Positions 29,921 through 37,912 of a DNA stretch of 41,148 nt are shown piece after piece. Origin of the DNA: Candidatus Pseudelusimicrobium marinum (lineage in GTDB: Bacteria; Elusimicrobiota; Elusimicrobia; Elusimicrobiales; Elusimicrobiaceae); NCBI GenBank assembly GCA_018656005.1, contig JABHZW010000019.1, positions 1-41,148 of the forward strand, given 5' to 3'. The translations under genes and the position numbers were made by a program. The notes beneath the pieces were generated by a model. That model did no database searches, was not told where the DNA came from, and saw only the letters and a list, made by a program, of their open reading frames with translations. Numbering within the stretch: the first letter of the stretch is position 1; each line of letters begins with the position of its first letter.

Positions 29921-29945
29921 GCGAAAATGGGGAGCTAGCTATAAT
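29917..29945 (+). promoter_or_regulatory. Predicted promoter of the secreted helical protein at 29978
   Basis: TTGTGC, 17-bp spacer, TATAAT (29940-29945). It lies in the divergent region with asnS. Confidence 0.6.
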
Positions 29946-29977
29946 ATAGGTAGATAATTTAAAAACAGGAGAAAAAA

Positions 29978-30499
29978 ATGAAAAAAATACTAATAACCGG
30001 ATTATCAGCAATGTTATTATTTTGTTTTGCAAATTTAAGTTTTGCTCAAGAAAAGAAACAAATAAGTGATGAAAATGTGGCATTTACAATGGTTCAAATT
30101 ACAAGTAACTTGGAGTTCATAACAGCGAATATTTCCCATGTAGGTGGTGTTCTTTCTGCTATGAAATTGAAAAATGAAGATATAAAACGGATAGACGACT
30201 TAAAATCACTTCAACTTTTGGAGATGGCTTTATATGGATTAAAACAACAATGTACTCTAGGTGTACGACTACAAGAATTAAAAAACTATATTTCCAAGCT
30301 AGAAGAATTAGAAAAGTATGAATATTTTTATGAACTTGTTACCTATTATGCCAAATCTAAAAAAGAGCAAAGTAAACAGCTTCAAACAGATATAAATAAT
30401 GCTCTAGCTTTAGTTAAAGATCAAATTACTGTTCTTGAAACAAAAAAGAAAGTGCAAACCACATTCTTAGAAGAATGGTTGGATATGGATATATTTTAA
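29978..30499 (+). CDS. Small secreted helical protein of unknown function
   Basis: No family recognised. Residues 1-23 are a signal peptide (LITGLSAMLLFCFANLSFAQ, cleavage after SFA). The remaining ~150 residues are predicted helical from their charge pattern: 'LQLLEMALYGLKQQ', 'VRLQELKNYISKLEELEKYE' and 'KEQSKQLQTDINNALALVKD', ending with an acidic/aromatic 'EEWLDMDIF'. It has one Cys. A clear AGGAG precedes the ATG. It is a single-gene unit between its own promoter, which shares the 22-bp motif with 27377, and its own terminator. The two proteins resemble each other in layout rather than sequence. Confidence 0.8.
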   Translation: MKKILITGLSAMLLFCFANLSFAQEKKQISDENVAFTMVQITSNLEFITANISHVGGVLSAMKLKNEDIKRIDDLKSLQLLEMALYGLKQQCTLGVRLQELKNYISKLEELEKYEYFYELVTYYAKSKKEQSKQLQTDINNALALVKDQITVLETKKKVQTTFLEEWLDMDIF

Positions 30500-30526
30500 A
30501 ATTAAAGTTTAAATATTAAGTATTTT

Positions 30527-30558
30527 AAAAAACCCTCTGAACTAACAGAGGGTTTTTT
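30527..30558 (+). terminator. Rho-independent terminator
   Basis: AAAAAACCCTCTG, loop AACTAA, CAGAGGGTTTTTT ends the gene at 29978 and precedes hisS. Confidence 0.93.
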
Positions 30559-30602
30559 AATATAATATAATAGTATCGTTAAAAATTAGGTAGAATGAAA
30601 TT

Positions 30603-31835
30603 ATGAAAAAATTAATACGAGGGTTCAGAGATGTTTTTGATAAAGATGCTAGCCAGCTTACCGGCTTGGAAGTTGTCGCACGGCAAATTTTCAAAACATA
30701 CAACTATAAAGAAATACGAATACCTACAGTGGAATTAAAGGAACTATTTGTTAAATCCACCGGCGATAGTACCGATATTGTGCAAAAAGAAATGTATAGC
30801 TTTACCGATATAAAGGGCAGAGTGATGTCCCTTCGTCCAGAAGGCACACCAGGTACTGTTAGAGCCTATATAGAAAATAATTTTTCGCAGGTAGCTCCAG
30901 TTCAAAAGTTTTATTATATCGGAAATATGTTTCGCTCGGAACGACCACAAGCCGGCAGATACCGAGAGTTTGAACAAATTGGTGCAGAATTTATAGGTTC
31001 TAATTCTCCAAGTATAGATGCCGAATTAATTATACTTTTAAAAGATATTGTTACCTCGTTTGGTGTAAAAAAATATCTAATAAAAATAAACAATTTAGGC
31101 TGTGAAAATTGTAGACCAAAATTTAGAAAAGATTTAGTCACCTACTTTAATTCCATAAAAAAAACTTTATGCGATAATTGCAAAACACGAATTTCTAAAA
31201 ATCCACTTAGAGTTTTAGATTGTAAGATTGACGGCGATAAAGTAAAAAAATCTGCCCCTAAACTAGCTTTGTGCGATTGTTGTAAAAAAGATTATAATCA
31301 AGTAAAAGCATTATTAAAATCTTCAAACATAAAGTTTGAAGATGATAGCAATTTAGTGAGAGGACTAGATTATTATAGCGGTACAGTATTTGAGTTTCAG
31401 GCAGGAAGTTCTGCACAAAATGCAATTGCTGGCGGGGGAAGATATAACTCGCTAGTTAAAAATATGGGCGGGGCAGATATGCCCGCAGCCGGTTGGGCAT
31501 TAGGTGTGGAAAGAGTGATTTTGGCTTCAGAGCCGAAACCTGCAAAAAAAGAGAAACTATTTTTTGTGGTTTCGGCTGACGAGCAGTACAATACAAAGTG
31601 TTTTGAAATAGCACAAAATCTGCGAGCTGAAGGTATTAATACAGATGGCGGACTATTTGATAAAAACATCAAACAACAAATGAAAGAGAGCAATAGAAAA
31701 AATGTAGATTTTGTGCTTATCTTAGGCGAGGAAGAAGATAAAGCAAACAAAATATCTTTGAAAGATTTAAAAACAGGCAAACAGAAATTAGTTAGCCAAA
31801 AAACTTTAGTTAAAGAGGTTAAAAAACTTATTTAA
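30603..31835 (+). CDS. hisS: Histidyl-tRNA synthetase
   Basis: HisRS charges tRNA-His. The N-terminal 'IRGFRDVFDKDASQL' is the usual 'RG-x-x-D' opening. Motif 2 is 'YIGNMFRSERPQAGRYREFE' with 'QIGAEFIGS' after it. The HisA motif 'LVRGLDYYSGTVFEF' is complete, and motif 3 is 'MPAAGWALGVERVIL'. The 'LGCENCRPKF' and 'LCDNCKTRISKNPLRVLDCK' region has four Cys and matches the insertion seen in many bacterial HisRS. A C-terminal anticodon domain follows. Length (410 aa) is normal. A 10-bp perfect inverted repeat lies at 31319-31343. aspS follows across a repeat region. Confidence 0.97.
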   Translation: MKKLIRGFRDVFDKDASQLTGLEVVARQIFKTYNYKEIRIPTVELKELFVKSTGDSTDIVQKEMYSFTDIKGRVMSLRPEGTPGTVRAYIENNFSQVAPVQKFYYIGNMFRSERPQAGRYREFEQIGAEFIGSNSPSIDAELIILLKDIVTSFGVKKYLIKINNLGCENCRPKFRKDLVTYFNSIKKTLCDNCKTRISKNPLRVLDCKIDGDKVKKSAPKLALCDCCKKDYNQVKALLKSSNIKFEDDSNLVRGLDYYSGTVFEFQAGSSAQNAIAGGGRYNSLVKNMGGADMPAAGWALGVERVILASEPKPAKKEKLFFVVSADEQYNTKCFEIAQNLRAEGINTDGGLFDKNIKQQMKESNRKNVDFVLILGEEEDKANKISLKDLKTGKQKLVSQKTLVKEVKKLI

Positions 31836-31841
31836 AACTTT

Positions 31842-31952
31842 CTCCCTTTTTAAAGGGAGTACCCGAGCAGAGCGAGGGGGAGGGATTTAATTTAAGAAAC
31901 TAAAATCCTCCGTCATTTGCTAAAGCAAATGCCACCTCCTTTAAAAAGGAGG
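31842..31952. repeat. Composite dispersed repeat between hisS and aspS
   Basis: Three palindromes occur in a row: CTCCCTTTTTAAAGGGAG (31842-31859), ATTTGCTAAAGCAAAT (~31914-31929) and CCTCCTTTAAAAAGGAGG (31935-31952). The first and last flank a 'CCCGAGCAGAGCGAGGGGGA' block. The outer two share related purine-rich arms, as in a repeat with inverted ends. Confidence 0.78.
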
Positions 31953-31978
31953 AAAAAACAAGGAGAAGGAAAAAAATT

Positions 31979-33736
31979 ATGAAGACATCACTAAGAGATT
32001 TATATTGCGGTCAAGTTAGCGACAAAAACCTAAATAAAAAAATAAAATTATGTGGCTGGGTGGATAGTTTTAGAAACCACGGTGGCATATTATTTATAGA
32101 TCTTAGGGACAGAACAGGAATAGTTCAAATAGTAATAAACCCAGACAATAAACAACTATTTAAAAAAGCCGAAATTTTACGAAACGAATTTGTGGTTCAA
32201 GTTGAAGGCAAGGTAAAAAATCGTTTAGACGGCTATAAAAATCCAAATATACCAACAGGTAATTTTGAAGTTGTCTGTGAAAATTTAGAAATAATTAACG
32301 AAAGCATACCTCTCCCTTTTGATGTTTCAAACGATAAACAAAATGTTAATGAAGAAACCCGCTTAAAATACAGATATGTAGACCTTAGAAAACCAAGAAT
32401 GGTAAAAAATTTAATAATGCGTCATCGTCTAGCAAAAGCCACAAGAAATTATATGGACTCACTTGGCTTCTTAGAAATTGAAACACCTATTATGACAAAA
32501 TCCAGTCCAGAAGGTGCTAGAGATTATCTCGTGCCATCTCGTGTGCATAATGGAAAATTCTACGCATTACCACAAAGCCCACAAATGTTTAAGCAAGTTT
32601 TAATGACAAGTGGAGTAGATAGATATTATCAACTAGCTCGTGCCTTCAGAGACGAAGATTTGCGAAGCGATAGACAGCCAGAACATACCCAAATAGATGC
32701 AGAGATGTCTTTTGTCAGTCAGGACGATTTATTCTCTACATTTGAAGGTCTATTTAAAGCTGTGTTTAAAGAAGCGGGGGAAAATATTAAAACTCCGTTT
32801 ATGCAAATGGAATATTCCGAAACTATGAAACGGTTTGGTACAGATAAGCCAGATTTGAGATTTGAAGGATTGGAATTGCAAGATGTATCTGAAATTTTTA
32901 AAGGCACTGGCTTTAAAGTTTTTGCAGATGTTTTAAAAGATAATGGTTCTATTTCTGCTATTAAAGTTAGCGGACAAGCCGAAAAATTTTCAAGACGGGT
33001 TGTAGATAATTTAACAAATCTTGTAAAAGAAAACGGCGCTAAAGGGCTTGTCACCCTCAAGAATGAGGGGGACAAGATAACAGGAAGCACTGCAAAATTT
33101 TTCGGCGATGAAGAGCTAAAACAATTAAAGTTAAAGAACGGCGACATAATTTTTATAGGTAGTGATAAAAAGTCAAAAACTCTATATGAATATATGGGTG
33201 TATTGCGAAACGAACTTATAAATATATTAGAACTTAAACCGACCAAAAAATGGTCGTTATTGTGGGTAAAAAACTTCCCACTTATAGAATGGAACGAGGA
33301 CGAAAAACGATTTGATGCATCACATAATCCATTCACAGCTCCGCAAGATGAAAAATCATTGGCTACTCCGAAACAGACAATTGATTCCTATCAATACGAC
33401 TTGGTTATAAATGGTATAGAAATAGGATCAGGTTCTATAAGAAATCATAAAAGAGACACACAGGAAAAAGTTTTAGAAATAATGGGGCATAACAAACAAC
33501 AAAGACAAGATAGGTTTGGAATGCTTTTAAATGCTCTTGAAAGTGGCACACCAATTCACGGTGGCATTGGCATAGGTTTTGATAGATTAGTAGCATTAAT
33601 TACAGGCGAAGAAAGCATAAGAGAAGTGATGGCATTTCCTAAGACAATGAGTGCTGTATGTCCGTTGACCGAAAGTCCAAGCGAAGTTGACAACACACAA
33701 CTTAAAGAACTTGGCATAAGTGTAAATAAAAAGTAA
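31979..33736 (+). CDS. aspS: Aspartyl-tRNA synthetase
   Basis: This is a class IIb enzyme of bacterial type. An N-terminal OB-fold reads 'KLCGWVDSFRNHGGILFIDL' and 'RDRTGIVQIV'. The catalytic domain shows 'FLEIETPIMTKSSPEGARDY', 'LPQSPQMFKQVLM' and motif 2 'ARAFRDEDLRSDRQPEHTQID'. It is interrupted by the GAD insertion (about residues 290-420, 'LKDNGSISAIKVSGQAEKFS'), and motif 3 is 'GGIGIGFDRLVALITGEESI'. Length (585 aa) is standard. AsnRS in the same window suggests a tRNA-Asp-specific enzyme. A 13-bp inverted repeat with one mismatch lies at 33047-33076. Confidence 0.97.
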   Translation: MKTSLRDLYCGQVSDKNLNKKIKLCGWVDSFRNHGGILFIDLRDRTGIVQIVINPDNKQLFKKAEILRNEFVVQVEGKVKNRLDGYKNPNIPTGNFEVVCENLEIINESIPLPFDVSNDKQNVNEETRLKYRYVDLRKPRMVKNLIMRHRLAKATRNYMDSLGFLEIETPIMTKSSPEGARDYLVPSRVHNGKFYALPQSPQMFKQVLMTSGVDRYYQLARAFRDEDLRSDRQPEHTQIDAEMSFVSQDDLFSTFEGLFKAVFKEAGENIKTPFMQMEYSETMKRFGTDKPDLRFEGLELQDVSEIFKGTGFKVFADVLKDNGSISAIKVSGQAEKFSRRVVDNLTNLVKENGAKGLVTLKNEGDKITGSTAKFFGDEELKQLKLKNGDIIFIGSDKKSKTLYEYMGVLRNELINILELKPTKKWSLLWVKNFPLIEWNEDEKRFDASHNPFTAPQDEKSLATPKQTIDSYQYDLVINGIEIGSGSIRNHKRDTQEKVLEIMGHNKQQRQDRFGMLLNALESGTPIHGGIGIGFDRLVALITGEESIREVMAFPKTMSAVCPLTESPSEVDNTQLKELGISVNKK

Positions 33737-33747
33737 TATATAAAAAT

Positions 33748-34251
33748 ATGAAAAATAACAAAGCATTTACATTAATAGAACTTTTAGTTGTAGTTTTAAT
33801 TATCGCAATTTTAGCTGCCATTGCTCTACCTAAATATAAACTTACTGTAGAAAGGGCTCATGCTAGTGAAGCTTATACAATGATAAAATCCATAGCAGAA
33901 GCTGGAGAAAGATATGCCTTAGCAACAGGTGGTACTTATCCAGCATATGGAGAATGGGAAGTCTTGGATATTGAAATCCCAGGAAGCGTTAGTGGTAATT
34001 TTATAATTGGAGAAAACTGGACTTGGTGGCTTTCATATCAAGATGAGAGAGTATTAGCTAACAGAAACCCTAATGGAACTAAATATTATCTTCAGTACTT
34101 TTATTTATATCATCCAAATTCTGGTTCTTTTGCTGGTAGATATAAATGTGCGGTATATTCAGGTTCAAATTTTTCATTTTATCAAAAAGTATGTGGAAGC
34201 TTGTGTGGAACATCATTATCAGGTAGTACTAATTTTTGCTTCATAAATTAA
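33748..34251 (+). CDS. Type IV pilin-like protein
   Basis: The N-terminus is a type III signal sequence: a short basic leader 'MKNNKA', then 'FTLIELLVVVLIIAILAAIA' with the conserved Glu5 of the mature chain. Cleavage would follow Ala rather than the usual Gly. The rest of the helix ('LPKYKLTVERAHASEAYTMI') and a C-terminal domain with 'LDIEIPGS', aromatic residues and four closing Cys (KCAVYSG, KVCGSLCG, NFCFIN) resemble major-pilin-like genes abundant in Elusimicrobiota. It would be secreted and assembled by a type IV pilus or pseudopilus machine, not encoded here. It starts 11 bp after aspS without a ribosome site, and ends at a terminator. Confidence 0.88.
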   Translation: MKNNKAFTLIELLVVVLIIAILAAIALPKYKLTVERAHASEAYTMIKSIAEAGERYALATGGTYPAYGEWEVLDIEIPGSVSGNFIIGENWTWWLSYQDERVLANRNPNGTKYYLQYFYLYHPNSGSFAGRYKCAVYSGSNFSFYQKVCGSLCGTSLSGSTNFCFIN

Positions 34252-34270
34252 ATTTATAAATAATTTTATT

Positions 34271-34304
34271 AAAAAGCCCCTGTTCTTTTTGAACGGGGTT
34301 TTTT
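34271..34304 (+). terminator. Rho-independent terminator
   Basis: AAAAGCCCC(T)GTTC, loop TTTTT, GAACGGGGTTTTTT after the pilin gene. Confidence 0.9.
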
Positions 34305-34317
34305 AATTTATTTTATT

Positions 34318-34450
34318 CCTCTCCCCTTGGGAGAGGACGACTAATCAGAATGATTAGCGAGGTGAGGGCTATGTTTCATTGCTCATAAAGATATAAGAAA
34401 ACAAAGAAGTATAGCCCTCACCCCAACCCTCTCCCAAAGGGAGAGGGAGT
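34318..34450. repeat. Inverted pair of dispersed repeats
   Basis: One copy (34318-34371) reads CCTCTCCCCTTGGGAGAGGA through to GGTGAGGGCT. The other (34412-34450) reads AGCCCTCACCCCAACCCTCT-CCCAAAGGGAGAGGG in the opposite direction. About 40 bp lie between. Both belong to the family at 12981-13018. Confidence 0.8.
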
Positions 34451-34524
34451 AAACTTATTTAACATAATTCGCAAAGGGAGAGGGAGTAAATTTATTTAAC
34501 ATAATTCGCAAAGGGAGAGGGAGT
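34436..34524. repeat. 37-bp tandem repeat, 2.4 copies
   Basis: Units 34436-34472 and 34473-34509 begin AAAGGGAGAGGGAGTAAA and end CATAATTCGC, differing by one base. A third partial unit (34510-34524) follows. The unit begins in the arm of the dispersed repeat, so the array grew from that repeat. It lies just past the spoIID-like stop. Confidence 0.9.
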
Positions 34525-34534
34525 CAAAAAATTT

Positions 34535-36589
34535 TTACTTCTTACGAACATCCTTAAACTTAACCTTTTGAAAATAATGCTTTAAAATCTCATCATAAGT
34601 TTGCCCTTCAACCGCTCTACCATTTGCTCCAGTTTGACAAAAACCAACTCCATGTCCCCAACCGCCACCAAAGAAAGTGAAACTTTCAACCTTATTTCTA
34701 CTATAATTTGGCTGTATAAAAAAGTATGTACTACGAAGCATTCCCATTGCTAAATATCTTTTAATCTTATGTTCTTTATTTAAAGTTAAACTGCCCCTTT
34801 CCCCGACAATTTTTACTTTTTTGACATATCCACTTTCGCTTCGTTCCAAAATAATTATGCTTTTTATTTTGCCTATATTTTTTTTACGAGCAACAATTTG
34901 TCTTAAATCTTTTTCGCTTATCACCCTAACCCATCTATAACTTGCAGGATTAATTATACCAGTATCTTTACTATAACTTTCGTGCGAAAATAATAATAAA
35001 TTTTTGAAATGATACGGCTGAATTTTTTTAACATCCAAATCTTTATAATCCGATTTTGGGGAAAGATAATCGTGATCGAACCAGCCGGCATCCTTTGAAC
35101 TTTGAGTAAATCCACCACAATTAGAAGAAAATACAGCTTCTATCGCTTTGCCTTTATATGTCAAAATCTCGCCGATAGTGCTTTCAACCGCTGCTATGCC
35201 TTCTTCGGTTTCCTGCTTAACACCGCCATAAACTTGACAATTTTGAGTATCACACAAATCATACCCCCAACGACTATGTTTATGTAAATGTTTATATCCA
35301 TAAGTCCTTGCAAGCACAGCTTGTGCTTTTAAAGCCTCTTGCGAAAATTGAGGTGGCATTTCAGCATGAAGCACACCAAATACATATTCCTCTATATTCA
35401 CATGATTTATGGTAATTATCCCGTTAAGTGGCGCATTATAAGCAAATTCCATATTACCACGATATTCCATATCTTTATAATGTTTCCAGGTAGTGCCATG
35501 CCCAATGGTTACTCGTTTAACAATTGTTGTATGCGAATTTTTAATGTCCGAACTTTGTTCCACAATTATAGAACCTCTAAAGCTTGCTAAAACTTTGCCC
35601 GCACCATTTAAAATGTTAGCTTGCTGATTATAAACTTTTAATTTAATTTTTTCCTTACCGCTACCTGTGTAGAGGAGCTTTTTGGTGCGGGCCTCAAAAA
35701 TTCTAAATTTATGTGAGGGGATAAACTCTATACTTTTTCTTACAATTGGAGCACCATTTATTTTTGCACCTATACCAATTTTCACAGTTGGCAAACTACC
35801 TGTAAAAGAAATTGGGCGGGTTATATTTGTATGACTTTTTATATTCACATATCTTATAACCTTTTCTTTTTTTTCTATTTTACCACCGGCTTGGGTTATA
35901 GCTTTTTTGACATCTTTTAAGCTGTGTTCCGACGATGCAACCGTTTGATAATTATCCCATGCTTCTTTATGTTTTTTAGCTTTAAGTAAAGCATCTGCAT
36001 AGAGTTTTTTAGATTCTAAAAACTGATTATCGTATTTATTTACTTTAGATAAATATTTTACAGCCTTCTTATAATTTTTTTGTTGAAAATATAATTTACC
36101 AAGTAAATAATTAGAAAGCGATAAATGTTCTTTACCCTTCGTAGCTTTTTTTAGATTTTTTTCTGCCATATCTTTCATACCCAAACCAATTTGAGCGCGA
36201 GCTAAATTAATTAAATAAATTTCTGTTGATGGGTGCATCGAAACTAGAGTTGAAAATGTTTTTTCCGCTAAAAAATAATTGCCAGTTAATAGATAAGTTT
36301 CTGCTGCGAATTCCAACACATCATTATCTTCTGGATGGTTTTTTAAAGCTACTGTAATAATGTCTACTGCATAATTTGGATTGGCAAGTTCCCAGGCGAT
36401 AAATGTGGCATTTAAAAAGGCATCTTTATCTAAATAATCCTTAGAAATTTGTTTGTATTTTTTTAGTGAACTTTCTAGCTTGTGTGAAAAATAATCTTTC
36501 TTGGCAGATTTCATTTGACTAGCATATCCTGCAAAAAGTGAACTAGTTGTAAAAGTTAAAATTAATAATGTTGAAATAAATTTTTTCAT
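34535..36589 (-). CDS. TPR-repeat SpoIID/LytB domain protein
   Basis: A 684-residue exported protein. Residues 1-20 are a signal peptide (FISTLLILTFTTSSLFAG). About residues 25-230 form TPR-like helices ('AAETYLLTGNYFLAEKTFST', 'LGKLYFQQKNYKKAVKYLSK', 'YADALLKAKKHKEAWDNYQ'). The C-terminal half is a SpoIID/LytB domain: 'EEYVFGVLHAEMPPQFSQEA', 'LKAQAVLARTYGYKHLHK', 'VFSSNCGGFTQSSKDAGW' and 'GGWGHGVGFCQTGANGRA'. SpoIID proteins act on peptidoglycan as lytic transglycosylases on denuded strands. Homologues occur outside spore-formers, and no sporulation gene is near. It is divergent from lipA. It probably works in the periplasm in wall turnover. Confidence 0.9.
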   Translation of the reverse strand: MKKFISTLLILTFTTSSLFAGYASQMKSAKKDYFSHKLESSLKKYKQISKDYLDKDAFLNATFIAWELANPNYAVDIITVALKNHPEDNDVLEFAAETYLLTGNYFLAEKTFSTLVSMHPSTEIYLINLARAQIGLGMKDMAEKNLKKATKGKEHLSLSNYLLGKLYFQQKNYKKAVKYLSKVNKYDNQFLESKKLYADALLKAKKHKEAWDNYQTVASSEHSLKDVKKAITQAGGKIEKKEKVIRYVNIKSHTNITRPISFTGSLPTVKIGIGAKINGAPIVRKSIEFIPSHKFRIFEARTKKLLYTGSGKEKIKLKVYNQQANILNGAGKVLASFRGSIIVEQSSDIKNSHTTIVKRVTIGHGTTWKHYKDMEYRGNMEFAYNAPLNGIITINHVNIEEYVFGVLHAEMPPQFSQEALKAQAVLARTYGYKHLHKHSRWGYDLCDTQNCQVYGGVKQETEEGIAAVESTIGEILTYKGKAIEAVFSSNCGGFTQSSKDAGWFDHDYLSPKSDYKDLDVKKIQPYHFKNLLLFSHESYSKDTGIINPASYRWVRVISEKDLRQIVARKKNIGKIKSIIILERSESGYVKKVKIVGERGSLTLNKEHKIKRYLAMGMLRSTYFFIQPNYSRNKVESFTFFGGGWGHGVGFCQTGANGRAVEGQTYDEILKHYFQKVKFKDVRKK

Positions 36590-36666
36590 TGTTTGCCCTA
36601 TACCTTCGCTTCCATATTTAATATAATTTTACAATATAATGAAGAACTTTGAAGGACTAAAAACAA

Positions 36667-37554
36667 ATGAATGTACCATTATGGCTTAAAAAACTAGTCG
36701 GCGAGAATAAGGCGAATTTACGAACAGTAAATTCGCAAAAAATGGACAACTACCTAAATAAACATAACCTAAACACCGTTTGTGTTGAAGCAAAATGCCC
36801 TAACAGAGGCGAATGTTTTAAACATGGCGATGCCACTTTTATGATTCTTGGTAGCATTTGTACACGAGGTTGTAAATTTTGTGCAGTTGATAAATCTGCA
36901 AAGCCGTTACCGCCATCAGCCAATGAGCCAAATAAAATTGCTGAAGCGGTAAAAAAGTGGGACATAAAATATGTAGTTTTAACTTCGCCAACAAGGGACG
37001 ATTTGGCTGATGGCGGTGCCACACATTTCGCGTCCACTATTAAAGCAATTAAACAATCCAATCCTGACACAAAAATAGAGCCTCTTATACCAGATCTACT
37101 TGGCGATATAGAAGCTCTAAAAATAATTTTACAAGCCAAGCCAGAAGTTTTGGCACATAATATAGAAACCGTCCCAAATTTATACAAAAGTGTAAGAAAC
37201 GGAGCGAATTATCACAGGTCGCTTAAGATATTGGCAGAAACCAAGAAAATATCACCTAAAACTATCACCAAATCTGGCATAATGCTTGGGCTTGGCGAAC
37301 AAGACAAAGAACTTAAACAAACAATCAAAGATTTGGCTGAAATCAAATGCGATCTTTTGACATTAGGACAATATTTAGCACCATCTAAAGATCATAATTT
37401 GGTAAAAAACTATCCAAGCCCGCAAGATTATAAGAAATGGGAAAAATATGCCCTTTCTGTGGGAATAAAAGCTGTTTTGGCAGGTCCGCTAGTGCGAAGT
37501 TCGTATCTTGCGGGCAATTTGTATAATAAAGTAATAAAGGGTATGGGGAGATAA
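36667..37554 (+). CDS. lipA: Lipoyl synthase
   Basis: LipA is a radical SAM enzyme that inserts two sulfur atoms into octanoyl chains on lipoyl-dependent proteins. The auxiliary cluster motif C-x4-C-x5-C is 'CVEAKCPNRGEC', and the radical SAM motif C-x3-C-x2-C is 'CTRGCKFC'. 'VLTSPTRDDLADGGA' resembles the usual 'VLTSVDRDDLxDGG', and 'HNIETVPNLYKSVR' is standard. The C-terminal R-S-S-Y ('VRSSYLAGNLY') completes the auxiliary cluster site. Length (295 aa) is normal. AAGGA lies 10 bp before the ATG, and TATAAT (36635-36640) may be its -10. A 10-bp perfect inverted repeat lies at 36712-36736. No lipB is present. Confidence 0.97.
   Translation: MNVPLWLKKLVGENKANLRTVNSQKMDNYLNKHNLNTVCVEAKCPNRGECFKHGDATFMILGSICTRGCKFCAVDKSAKPLPPSANEPNKIAEAVKKWDIKYVVLTSPTRDDLADGGATHFASTIKAIKQSNPDTKIEPLIPDLLGDIEALKIILQAKPEVLAHNIETVPNLYKSVRNGANYHRSLKILAETKKISPKTITKSGIMLGLGEQDKELKQTIKDLAEIKCDLLTLGQYLAPSKDHNLVKNYPSPQDYKKWEKYALSVGIKAVLAGPLVRSSYLAGNLYNKVIKGMGR
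36712..36736. repeat. Perfect 10-bp inverted repeat inside lipA
   Basis: GCGAATTTAC, loop GAACA, GTAAATTCGC, near the N-terminal coding end. Confidence 0.85.
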
Positions 37555-37558
37555 GATA

Positions 37559-37912
37559 ATGGGTAAAATAATTTCAATAATTTTAATTTCAATTTTTATA
37601 ATTGGTTGTTCTAGTTTTAATTCGTCAAAAGAGGATAAACGGAAACAGGATATTTTATCATCGATAAATATTTATGACGAAAAAGAAACCGAAGCCAAAA
37701 AAGCTAAAGAACGAACTGAGCAAAAACCTACTCCACAAGATACTACTGATTATCAGGAAAGCATAATTTTGGCAGACGACACCGTAAATGCCGAAGAATT
37801 ATCACCATCTGTATTAGAGGAAATTGAACTTGAGGAAGAACTTATCCCCGTAGAAGAAACCGTGCCAGTAGCTAAAGAAGAAACTAATTTAACTCAGACA
37901 AGTCCGCAATAG
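37559..37912 (+). CDS. Small acidic lipoprotein
   Basis: The N-terminus has a lipobox: a Lys start, an Ile-rich core, and 'IFIIGCSSF' with Cys17 as the probable lipidation site. The remaining ~100 residues are very Glu/Thr-rich and low in complexity ('EELSPSVLEEIELEEELIPV', '[11 protein letters not shown]'), with no recognisable domain. It is probably an outer- or inner-membrane lipoprotein exported through the Lol route. It starts 4 bp after lipA. Its last 29 bp overlap the end of glyS on the other strand, so transcripts from the two directions must collide or be antisense. Confidence 0.72.
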   Translation: MGKIISIILISIFIIGCSSFNSSKEDKRKQDILSSINIYDEKETEAKKAKERTEQKPTPQDTTDYQESIILADDTVNAEELSPSVLEEIELEEELIPVEETVPVAKEETNLTQTSPQ

